Shown here in pieces: positions 33,115-42,950 of a stretch of 64,000 nucleotides of DNA. The stretch is from Dichotomocladium elegans (Eukaryota > Mucoromycota > Mucoromycetes > Mucorales > Lichtheimiaceae). The notes beneath the pieces were generated by a model. It saw only the letters and a list, made by a program, of their open reading frames with translations, did no database searches and was not told where the DNA came from. Within the stretch, counting starts at the first letter, position 1. Each line of letters opens with the position of its first letter. The position numbers were made by a program, and so were the translations under genes. The DNA is taken from the NCBI GenBank assembly GCA_025716815.1, contig JAIXMN010000020.1:1-64000 (forward strand), given 5' to 3'.

Positions 33115-35082
33115 ATGCAGCGAATCTCATCGAGCTTAGCGAACGACATTGCTCGGAGCTTGACGATGTCAGATAGCAACAGCAATGCGAACAACAACTC
33201 GGAGGACAACGACATTATTATGGGAACCTATTCATCCTCTCCAAACCCGAGACAGTCGCCACTTTCATCTCCACAATTGTGTCGTAAGATCATCGCCAGC
33301 AATCGCCGATTCAGCCCCTCACCTTCACCTTGTAACACCAACGGTGCTCGACGGTTCACCGGATCAAAGGGTTCCTTCTCGCAAGGGCTGCAGCCGTCGC
33401 AAACCATGGATTTCGAAGAATGGCTTAAGACTCAGGCACATCGACAGAACCTGAACTTGTTGGAATACCGGCAACTATTTAACGAAAAACAAAAACAGCT
33501 CCACCAATACCTATCTGAAATCGACACAGCAGATCATACCAAGACAGACTTGCAACGATACAACACGATCAAAGAAAACTTAGAGCAAATATCCAAGATA
33601 ATCAATGAGCTCAACCCTGATCAGTCTATGCGACTTTCAGTACGTATCATCAAGCCTCTGGATCCGCAGGTTGAAAAGAGGGGCGTCCGCTAAACGTTTT
33701 GTTGTCGCTTCACGATTTAGGATATTTCTCCAGAGTGGAAAATATATGAAGGCCACGTCCAGAGGGTAGCTCTATATATACAGGTAAAAAAATATGCAGA
33801 TACATAGTGTATAATTGCCTTGGTGTCAACCTATCCCGCGGAATAGGCAATTGAAGACATGAAACAGCTTTCAGGACTGACGTTTCCTCGCACAAGAGAT
33901 CTCCTGACGGATATCCAACGACTACAAGACATGCTAGAAACCAAAATAACGCTTTATGGAGAAAATCTCGTGCAGAACGGCCTCGAATGGAAAGCGATGG
34001 GATTGCCGGTAGATGAGCAGCTCATGGCAATGGTAAAGGGCTGGTTTTATAATCTCTCCATTGGCCTACTCAGCGAACTCGACATGGAATGCTCCCGGCT
34101 CAGGAGTCTGGTGAACGATATGCGGGAACTTATTCAGTATCCTGACGGCGAGAAGGTACTAAATGTCAGGAAAGAGATCATATTTATAAAACTTGTTTGA
34201 CGTCTTTTATAAACTTCTTTCATAGTTGATGGAATCGATTGCTTGTGGGATAGAATTTATCTCTGGCATCACATCGCTGACTGGCCTTCCCTCCAAAAAA
34301 CTTACTTATGGGTGTCGTGTGCTTGCAACGTTCTATGGACAATGGGTTTCAGAAAATTTAGAAGCTCTGAATGAGGCGCAACTTGCGAAGACTCAGAGTT
34401 TCAATCCTGCAGCTGCTGGTGACAAGACAGATCAGCCTATGGATGTCAAGATGACGCATACAACGACGCGGCAGCATGCTCGACTTGATATCCGGTTTAT
34501 GCAAATGGTGGATAATATGGTGCGTGTCCTCTCATCCCTGCAATCGCTGCAGGAGGTACATATCACGAACAGCAACATCCTGGGTAGTGCGGGAAAATCA
34601 ACTACATCCCATGGGTGGGATGTCTTGGGTTCTACCACCGCGCACCTTCATCCTGATACGGAGATGGTTACCGTTTTGGAGAATCTCACATCGACCCTCG
34701 TCGAAATCAGTGTTCGTGCATTGGCGGTTATTGAGACGAGCCAGAACCGCTCTGGAGGAGCCAACAATGGGACACATATGGTCTCCAAACATGCCAATAT
34801 CATGTCAAATCCTATCATGAGCATATTGCATATGGAAGGCACGGTTTTAACCTTTGTTGAAAAGATCGTTGAGCTAGCAGGCAGGGAAGGCGTGGACGGA
34901 TGGCGTGTTCAGGTAAAATATTGAGAGTATAGACACCAGTTGGTTATCCCGCCTTCCCCCACGCAGTATTCAATTTGGGAGCGGGCACAAAGCATATGCA
35001 ACAAACCTAACCTCAATTTTATACACTTGCATAGCGTTTACATGCACACCTTGAAACGATAGAAGCCAATGTCTGTATATGA
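33115..35082 (+). CDS. Unidentified largely helical protein
   Basis: Exons 33115-33639, 33721-33783, 33847-34155, 34226-34912 and 35035-35082 give 543 residues in one open frame. The first 100 residues are Ser/Asn/Pro-rich. A coiled-coil segment follows (LLEYRQLFNEKQKQLHQYL...NLEQISKIINEL), then a mixed helical region with DISPEWKIYEGHV, EIKITLYGENL-like and WKAMGLPVDEQLM stretches and a long domain around IEFISGITSLTGLPSKKLTYGCRVL. I see no catalytic motif, signal peptide or membrane segment. I do not recognise the family. The even splice phases and clean frame argue for a real conserved gene, perhaps a scaffold or cytoskeleton-associated protein, but that is a guess. The last small exon is the least certain. 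Confidence 0.65.
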
Positions 35083-35534
35083 GCTTTATAAAAACTCCTT
35101 TGGTGAAATCGCAAACACGTTATTTGCTACACTAAACAATCGGGAGGAAAGTTCGGCTCGTTCTATGTGTTTTTTGTCTTATATTCTCAATGGTTACCAA
35201 TGTCTGGAGAAGCTGGAGGATAATTTGTGGATGGTTTACAGACTTGTCACTTGCCTTATTGATTTGCTGCGCAGTGCATGCACCTGACTGCTGTAACCGT
35301 ACAGATAACTGGCAAAAAATAATGATCTTGATCTCAACCTGCTAAATGAAATGGCGGGATATAGGAGGGGTGTTTTTTTGGGGGGGCAGTCCAACAGGGG
35401 ATTCATCCCCTGGATACATTAAGTACAAAAAGCAGCTCCAAGCACCCCTTGTCACTTGCAACCCCTCCCATACTTTTTCCATCTGCTCTTTTTCAATTCG
35501 TTTCTCTTATCTCCCTTCTTTCTTCAGCGCATTG

Positions 35535-36884
35535 ATGGATCCCCTTGTTCTTTACGTAGTAAAACGGACTGTCGCAGCTCAGCACGATGAAGAAAGTTTA
35601 GTGCCTTCATCATCGTCATCAGCCACACCTATCCATATTTTCAAGGTCGACACCTGGCCATTATTACCTGGCGACCGAGTTCCTAAGCTCAGAAAGGAAA
35701 ATCTCCTGTCGTTGGTTTTTCACGCAGGTATAAAGGAAGCACGTGACACAAAAGAAAACGAGGCCATTCATCGATCATTCGTAGAGGAGCAGTGGCTCGA
35801 AAGCGTACGCCAAAGCGATGATGATAATCCAGAGACCATTGATGCTATTCATCGACAGCAACAAATTTTCCTTGCTGCATTGAGCATGTTACACAAGTCG
35901 GTTTCGCCAAATAATCGACGATTTCCCGAGTCCGTATGGTTTACATGCCAAGTGCTAAGCCGTGAATACCATGTTAAGTATCTCGAATCTATGACACCAA
36001 TCCTCAGACCTCCGGCACATGCTCTCTATGGCGCGATGAGGGCGGCACGACAGTGCGTACGCGAACTGGCTCTTGCACGGAAATCTGCCCATCCGGATGA
36101 ACTTCCCACGGTGCTGGACCAACTGGTTGAGGCATGGAATCGATTCGAATCTCTCTTGTACAAAAGTTACGGTGGAGTATTACTCGGGATTACCGATGAA
36201 GACCAAATCATGCTGTCGCGGGATAGCCATGCACTGATGCAACAGGACAAGCAAAGTGAGCAGCAGCCACGCTTCTTGCCACCTGAATTTTTCGGCGACG
36301 CATTCACCCAATTGCTGCCCTTGACTCTCGACAGGTCTCTTTCCCGGCCTCAAAACCGCCCTCTTATCACGCGTAACATGCTCGAGGACCTTGAACCGAA
36401 CGTATTCCTTGCTGTACCGCGCCTTTCCATTCTGGCTGGGATGACATGGCTGTCCCATCTCTCAGGCTGGCGCCGGCGACGAGGGTCCACAGGATTCGAA
36501 GACAACCATAACCCCTGGCTTAGTCAGAGCACCAAGCAACAGGAAGCTTTTGACCAACTGCGATGCAGTTGCGAACGCCTTGAAATGTCTCTGCCGCCCA
36601 AGACCTTTTTAGAGCGCTACACTCAGCTCGAGGATGCGCTCGTCCAAGGACGGACGACGATATGGTCACCGTCAGAAGGTGACGAAGATGGGTTGATGTC
36701 TACTGTTTACCAAACAACCTGTGTGGTGGCGGATACGCTGCTGACAGGCTCCCACACTCGGTCATTTGTACTCGTACTTCGCCACCTCTTTGCCTCGTTC
36801 GTTTCACCATCCACCCATGCCAACAGTAAAGACGATCATCTCTTGTCCATTTCTGAAAACACCGTGCTTGATCTTGCCATTTAG
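35535..36884 (+). CDS. LST2-like protein (lateral signaling target 2 N-terminal-type domain), tentative
   Basis: Single-exon ORF of 449 residues from the ATG at 35535 (MDPLVLYVVKR). The same frame opens upstream at 35346, but that stretch is low-complexity and ends in a pyrimidine-rich TTTCTTCAG, probably leader. Segments RQCVRELALARKSAHPDELPT with VEAWNRFESLLYKS, and later EDLEPNVFLAVPRLSILAGMTWL, resemble the helical N-terminal half of LST2/ZFYVE28, which restrains receptor signalling from endosomes in animals. No FYVE zinc finger is present, unlike animal LST2. It lies 450 bp after the unidentified gene on the same strand. Family assignment is by pattern recall only. Confidence 0.5.
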   Translation: MDPLVLYVVKRTVAAQHDEESLVPSSSSSATPIHIFKVDTWPLLPGDRVPKLRKENLLSLVFHAGIKEARDTKENEAIHRSFVEEQWLESVRQSDDDNPETIDAIHRQQQIFLAALSMLHKSVSPNNRRFPESVWFTCQVLSREYHVKYLESMTPILRPPAHALYGAMRAARQCVRELALARKSAHPDELPTVLDQLVEAWNRFESLLYKSYGGVLLGITDEDQIMLSRDSHALMQQDKQSEQQPRFLPPEFFGDAFTQLLPLTLDRSLSRPQNRPLITRNMLEDLEPNVFLAVPRLSILAGMTWLSHLSGWRRRRGSTGFEDNHNPWLSQSTKQQEAFDQLRCSCERLEMSLPPKTFLERYTQLEDALVQGRTTIWSPSEGDEDGLMSTVYQTTCVVADTLLTGSHTRSFVLVLRHLFASFVSPSTHANSKDDHLLSISENTVLDLAI

Positions 36885-38622
36885 CACTTGCACGTCGTAT
36901 ATCATGTTAGCATACAGCCACTGCGGACTTTGAACCTAAAAGGTTAATACAGCTAGACCTTGTCGCAGGCACATGCAGTAATTTCCCAAAATCAAAAGTC
37001 GCGTCCTACCAGTTCTGAACTGGCAGGATCGCAAATCAAATGTCGCATGCATACATGGAAAGATGTCGCATAAAAAAAGCTTGGCAAATCCATCTCCATA
37101 AAGTTTGTCCTTTTGACTCTTTCTCCTTTATACACTTTTACTTTTTGGAATGAGCAATCTATCATTTTTACGATGGTCAAGGCCATGTCGTTGATGAACG
37201 TGACTGGCCCCGAACCTATAGACTATGTCATTGATGAGGAAATGTACTCTCTGCAATCCGTTTTTCTCTTGCTGAATATCTGCGTAGCATATCTTGCAGA
37301 GATAGCTCTGATCTTACTACCATACACATTCCCAAGAGAAAGGATTCAGACATTCGGATGAAAGAACCGTGGATTAAGGGCACTTCCATAGCATACACTG
37401 ACCAAGACAAGGTCAGATTTTCAAACGGATGTTTGAGAAGGACTTGAGCGCATCAGCTGTTAGGAATCCATGTTCGTTCATCCTAGCAATGGGCATCACA
37501 ATACAATAACGACCCTGATAGCATCTTTAAAAACCCAATGCAGGGAGTCGTACGCGTATTCCCAGTGAACAGTATGAGAGCGTTATTCGATAATGGATAA
37601 TACACCTATCCATAAGGTTGAGGGTATCTCTAAATATATATCGAGTGTCGAGGATACCGATGGGCTTATCTTCCACCCTACTCGCATGAACTCAATCCGC
37701 TTGAGCAGTTCTCGTCAGCTGTCAAGAGCAGAGCAAAAAGGCAATAGGTTGCCCTTGTTCCATTCCGCAATCTTCTAATATTCCGGGACCTCTGTAGATA
37801 ATGAGACCAGCCTAACTCAAGTGCCTCGAGAGGTGAAGATACTGGCTTTGGGTGGGACAGTGGTTTGGCTGCACCCGCGCAGGTCTCCCACCATGGGCTT
37901 CGTCGAGGTGCTTTTGACTTGTCTTCTTCATCCGCTGCTTCTGCAGCTGGGGTTGTCGTTGGTCCATCGCCATCCCTCCTCGTTCTTTCCTCCAACCCTT
38001 CCGCCGTCGACGCTCAAAAGCTCTGGATCCTTCCTTTCCTCCCTCTTCAGCCATTGTTACCGCAATGATACACCTAGTTACCTTTAGGTAAGTTGAAGAG
38101 TAAGAAGGAAGCTGATATTTTCTCTTGGCTAACGAGGATGTATCCGGCTTTCTTTATCCATACGACAAATTTTATGTAGAGGAAGTTCTATGCAATACAG
38201 TTTGAAATTTACTGTGTCCATGTTCCGAAAACAAGATGCAGTTACCTCTTAAAAGGCTTCACAAATGTATTTTATCTTGTTTATTCAACCTGATAGATTC
38301 TGTGAAGGAAGGGCAGGAGCACGTAACGTTGGACATGTCGAGACGTTTAATATCTGCGTGCTTATTTCCCGCTTCAATTGTAGCAAAGGGAAGTCCTTTA
38401 AAAATGACGATTCCTGATTGGCAATCTGCGACTGAAATTGTCTTCTAGCGACTTCGCGGGCTTTCAGGAAACTGTGTTCCACAAAATCTATTTAAGAACA
38501 TCCCGATGCAACCCTGATCATGCAAGCATTTTTCTTTCCTATTGAAATCTTCTCTCCCCCGTTTCCCTCTTTGTGTATCCTAATCAAACAACCACTCCAG
38601 CTAGAATCAACACATACAGACA
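36885..38622. other. Intergenic region upstream of Hsp104
   Basis: No supported gene. At 37,678-38,055 overlapping Arg/Glu/Pro-rich frames exist on both strands, but they are compositionally biased and lack splice partners or motifs. The last few hundred bases hold the Hsp104 promoter. Confidence 0.4.
38463..38479. promoter_or_regulatory. Possible heat-shock element of Hsp104
   Basis: TTCAGGAA at 38463-38470 is a TTCnnGAA inverted pair, followed by another TTC at 38477-38479, about 150 bp before the Hsp104 start. Two correctly spaced units plus a misplaced third make only a weak heat-shock element. Confidence 0.25.
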
Positions 38623-41381
38623 ATGTCAGGTATGGAATTTACCGAAAAAGCGGAAAAGGCCATCGTCGCAGCACAAAACCTTGCCCGCGAGTATGGACAT
38701 ATTCAGGTCCATCCTGCCCATATCGCATGTGCCCTCTTTGACGACACCGATGGCCAGTCCCTGTTCAAATCTGTGATCGAAAAGACGGGAGCCGAGCCAA
38801 CCACGGTCGAACGTGCTTACAAGAGCCAGATGGTCCACTTGCCCTCGCAAGATCCACCGCCCGCCGAGATAGCCATTGGTTCGGGTGCGGCCAAACTCCT
38901 TCGAAATGCGCAAAAGTACATGAAACAGCAAAAAGATTCGTATGTCTCCGTAGACCACATCATCCTTGCGTTAGCAGACGATCCTCAGAGTTTCCAACCG
39001 ATGAAGGACGCAGGCGTAACGAAAAAGGCCCTCGAAAATGCCGTCCAGCAGATCAGAGGCAATCGGCGGGTCGATTCGAAGAATGCAGAAGCTGTATACG
39101 AGGCCCTTAGCAAGTACGCTATAGACTTGACGCAGATGGCCCAAACGGGTAAGCTCGATCCCGTGATTGGCCGCGATGACGAAATCCGGCGTGTCATCCG
39201 AGTTCTCGCCCGACGCACCAAAAACAATCCTGTCCTCATCGGCGAGCCTGGCGTCGGCAAGACAGCTATTGTCGAAGGCCTTGCCCGTCGCATTGTCGAG
39301 CGCGACGTGCCCCAGAATCTGCAGTGCAAGCTCTTTTCGCTCGACATGGGTGCACTCATTGCAGGCGCAAAATACCGCGGCGAGTTTGAGGAACGCCTGA
39401 AGGCTGTGCTCAAGGAGGTGAAGGAGTCACAAGACGGCGTCATTCTCTTCATTGACGAAATACACACAGTTCTTGGCGCCGGAAAGAGCGAAGGCTCGAT
39501 GGATGCAGCCAACCTTCTCAAGCCCATGCTTGCTCGCGGCGAACTCCGATGCATTGGTGCGACGACTCTTACTGAGTATCGCCAAATAGAGAAGGATCCA
39601 GCAGTAAGTAGTATTTTGGCGAAGGGGGTTGGAGAGAAAACATTACGTTCGACATCTGCTTGCTCCTCACACACTCGGGTTTTATATAGTTCGAGCGCCG
39701 ATTCCAAAAAGTCGATGTCGGCGAGCCCTCTGTGGCAGCCACCATCTCCATTCTCCGAGGCCTCAAAGAACGGTACGAGAACTATCACGGCGTGAAGATC
39801 ACCGACTCAGCGCTTGTCACGGCTGCCCAACTCTCGGACCGATACATCACCACGCGTTTCTTACCCGACAAGGCCATTGATCTGATTGACGAGGCTGCCG
39901 CAAACACGCGTGTCCAACTCGACTCGAAGCCTGAAGAGATCGACGTTCTCGAACGCCGCCTGTTCCAGCTCGAAATCGAGGCCATGGCTCTAAGCAAGGA
40001 GAAGAACAACAGCGAGTCCCAAGTCCGCCTAGCACAGGTCCGCCAAGAAATGGCCCAGCTGCAGGAAGAACTCAAGCCGCTCAAATTAAAATACGACCTT
40101 GATAAGGGTCGCCTCGACGAGATCCGCGACCTCAAGCAGAAGCTCGATGATCTCAAGAGCAAGGCTACGGCGGCTAAGAACCATTACGATCTTGCCACCG
40201 CAGCTGATATCGAGTACTATGCTATTCCCGACGTGGAGCAGCGCATCCGTGTGCTGACCGAAGAGAAGCAGAACAAGCTGAACGAGATGGCGGAAACCGA
40301 CCAGCCAACGGGTCTGAGTGAACTCGTGAAGCCCGATCAGATCATGGAGGTTGTCTCTCGATGGACGGGCATCCCTGTGCAGAACCTGGCGAAGAGCGAA
40401 CGCGAGAAATTGCTCAACATGGAGAACGAAATTCGACGCAAGGTTGTCGGTCAGGATGTAGCAATCAATGCCGTTTCTGATGCCATACGTCTTTCGAAGG
40501 CCGGTCTGCAGAACCCCAACAAGCCTCTTGCCAGCTTCCTGTTCCTCGGCCCCACCGGTGTCGGCAAGACCCTGCTCTGCAAAACCCTGGCTGAATTCCT
40601 GTTTAACGACGAGCGCGCCCTGATTCGCATCGACATGAGTGAGCTGATGGAACAGCATAGTGTAGCCAAGTTGATCGGCGCACCTCCAGGGTATGTTGGG
40701 CACGAAGAAGGCGGTCTTTTTGAAGCTGTACGCCGCAAGCCCTACTCCGTTGTGCTGCTAGACGAGCTTGAGAAGGCCCACAAGGATGTTTCGAACGTGT
40801 TGCTGCAGGTGCTCGACGAGGGCTTCATCCATGACTCCAAGGGACGAAAGATCGACTTCCGCAACACGATTATCGTCATGACCTCCAATCTGGGCGCGCA
40901 CCTGCTTGCTGCGCAGAACATGACCACTGACTCGCTCATGCTTAAAGAACAAATACAGCAGATCCTGCGGCAGCACTTTAGCCCCGAGTTTACTAACCGT
41001 ATTGACGAGATTGTCATCTTCGATCGTCTTACCCAGAAAAACATCACCGACATTGTGGACGTCCGCCTCGATGAAATCCAGGAACGTCTTGCTGACCGCA
41101 AAATTGAACTTGAGGTGTCGCCAGCCGCAAAGGAATGGCTCGGTATTAATGGCTACGAACCTATCTTCGGCGCCCGACCGCTCAACCGCGTCATTCAACA
41201 AAGACTGCTCAATCCTCTCGCAAGGCTTATCATCGATGGCGGTATTCGTGCTGGCGAGGTCGCCCATGTGGATTGCACAGATCAAGGAACGATCGAAGTA
41301 TTAAGGAACCACGAGAGTCAAGCAGACTACAATGCAGACGCAAACATGGAGGAAGCTGACGAGGAGATGGACGAAGCTTGA
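38623..41381 (+). CDS. HSP104: Hsp104/ClpB disaggregase
   Basis: Two exons (38623-39603, 39690-41381) give 890 residues, close to yeast Hsp104 (908). The N-terminal Clp repeat domain ([19 protein letters not shown]) is followed by AAA-1 with Walker [14 protein letters not shown] and Walker [10 protein letters not shown]. Then come the ClpB-type middle coiled coil ([12 protein letters not shown]...[12 protein letters not shown]) and AAA-2 with [13 protein letters not shown] and [11 protein letters not shown]. The pore loop [10 protein letters not shown] is intact. The acidic tail [10 protein letters not shown] resembles the Hsp104 C-terminus that docks Hsp70/Hsp90 co-chaperones. The intron falls within AAA-1 just before FERRFQKV. 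It is an ATP-driven disaggregase, cytosolic by lack of a presequence. Confidence 0.97.
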
Positions 41382-41658
41382 GCAGACTCTTTCAATGCGT
41401 ATGCATATAACATCTTCCGCATGTAGTACATACACCAACTTTCCAAATGTAATATACCTTGTATAATGTAATTAAAAAGAAAAAGTTCAGTGTTTTCATC
41501 ATGTCGGTACGGTAAATGTTTGATGATATGCTATTTATAATTTATAAGCTTGACTCTATATGCTTTCCGCACTGAATTGAAACAGACAATGGGTCGGCCG
41601 TCCTTATAAAAAGTCGATTTGCGTCATTCCTCGCAACATGATTCATAAGGTCCTGTTT

Positions 41659-42769
41659 TTAAAATACCTCTTGAGCACGTTTGAGATCTTCGACCGTAAT
41701 GATACCTTCCACAACCTGGCCTTCATCGAGCAACAGCTCACGAAACACACCGGGCAGCAACCCTGAATCCGGATACAACCACACCGGTTTCCCGCCCCCA
41801 AGAAAAAAAAGAAAAAAACACTCGAGTCTGTCTCATATATCTATCACTGACACATCTGTTTTCACCCCTTCTCTTACCGCACTCTTTCTTGGGCGTAACC
41901 CAGATCGGATTCTGACCGTTGTTGTGGATTGTCTGGACCGCTATATTTGCTATACTGGTCTCTGTGACTTGACCATGGGCATTCCAGAGCACGACGTCAA
42001 AGGGCCCATGGTCGCCGTCGGCTCCGACGACCCCGGCGTTCGCGCGCGCTGCATTGTAGATGGCGCGATCCGTGGTCTTGTTCAGTAGGAAAGGATGGGC
42101 CGTTGGACAGGGCAATGGTGTCGTGTCGAGGACAATGGCTCGCGTTCTTGTCGCTGCCGCCGCCGCCGCTGCTGCCGTGTCTGCGCTGGCGTTGCTGACC
42201 GCCTCGTCGAGGGTCACAAAACCTTGCGCAGGAGCCGGAACAAGTTCCGTAAACTCGACCCTGATGGATGCGTCTTTGGCGACCAACAGTCGAACCTATC
42301 AAAGCAACATGTTTTTTTAATCAGCGTCAGCTTTGCTCAATCCTCCTCTTTTTTTTCTATGGGTTGGGCGCGCGCGCGCGCCCCCAATCCCCCCCAACCC
42401 GCACACACGGGAACGAGGAAGGGACAAATAGAACAGCTTCTGCCTTCAAACAAGTTTTTCTTAAACCATGCCATGCATCCATTTACCCGTTTGTAGGTGC
42501 ATGTCTGCGGAACGCGCGCATGGAGCACATTACAAATGGACTGTACAGTAGGCAATGGGTTAAAGAGATCCGGATCCCGCGCTTGGAAATACATTGCGGA
42601 TCGCAAGAGTCGTGCCAGGTGCCGATCCAGAAGGTAAAATCCTTTTGAACAACAACAGCAACACGCGGGGCTGAATCGCAACGTAGAACCGACATAAAGC
42701 TAAGTACGCGATCTAACCTTCACCGGGATCGTACAAGATGGTCTCGACAAGTGCAAAATCGTCCATCAT
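41659..42769 (-). CDS. ABZ2: Class IV PLP enzyme, probable aminodeoxychorismate lyase
   Basis: Four exons (42769-42718, 42641-42487, 42295-41878, 41762-41659) give 242 residues. The start DDFALVETILYDPGEGFYLLDRHLARLLRSAMYF matches fungal Abz2-like lyases, KTTDRAIYNAARAN is the region near the PLP lysine, and ETSIANIAVQ and LLPGVFRELLLDEG are the cofactor phosphate-binding and C-terminal blocks of the fold. Abz2 makes p-aminobenzoate from aminodeoxychorismate for folate. Branched-chain or D-amino-acid aminotransferases share the fold but have longer N-termini. An alanine-rich run follows the third intron. The gene is convergent with Hsp104. Confidence 0.75.
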
Positions 42770-42950
42770 GCGCTTTCTTTTTAAGGGAAGAAAAATAAAA
42801 GCAGGGGCAACTTTTTTTTTTTCAGTTTTACACATTGAAACAAAAGATTTATTTTCTCTTTTCTATTCAGCCTCAATCCTCGAGGGGAAAATGTTGATAG
42901 CTAAAGGGGGGGTCTACTCATTTACAGGTTGGGGGAAAATAAGGGGACGT

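Noticed and set aside
37678..38055. Arg/Glu-rich frames resembling an RNA-binding protein
   Set aside because: Low complexity on both strands, no start or exon partners and no conserved block.
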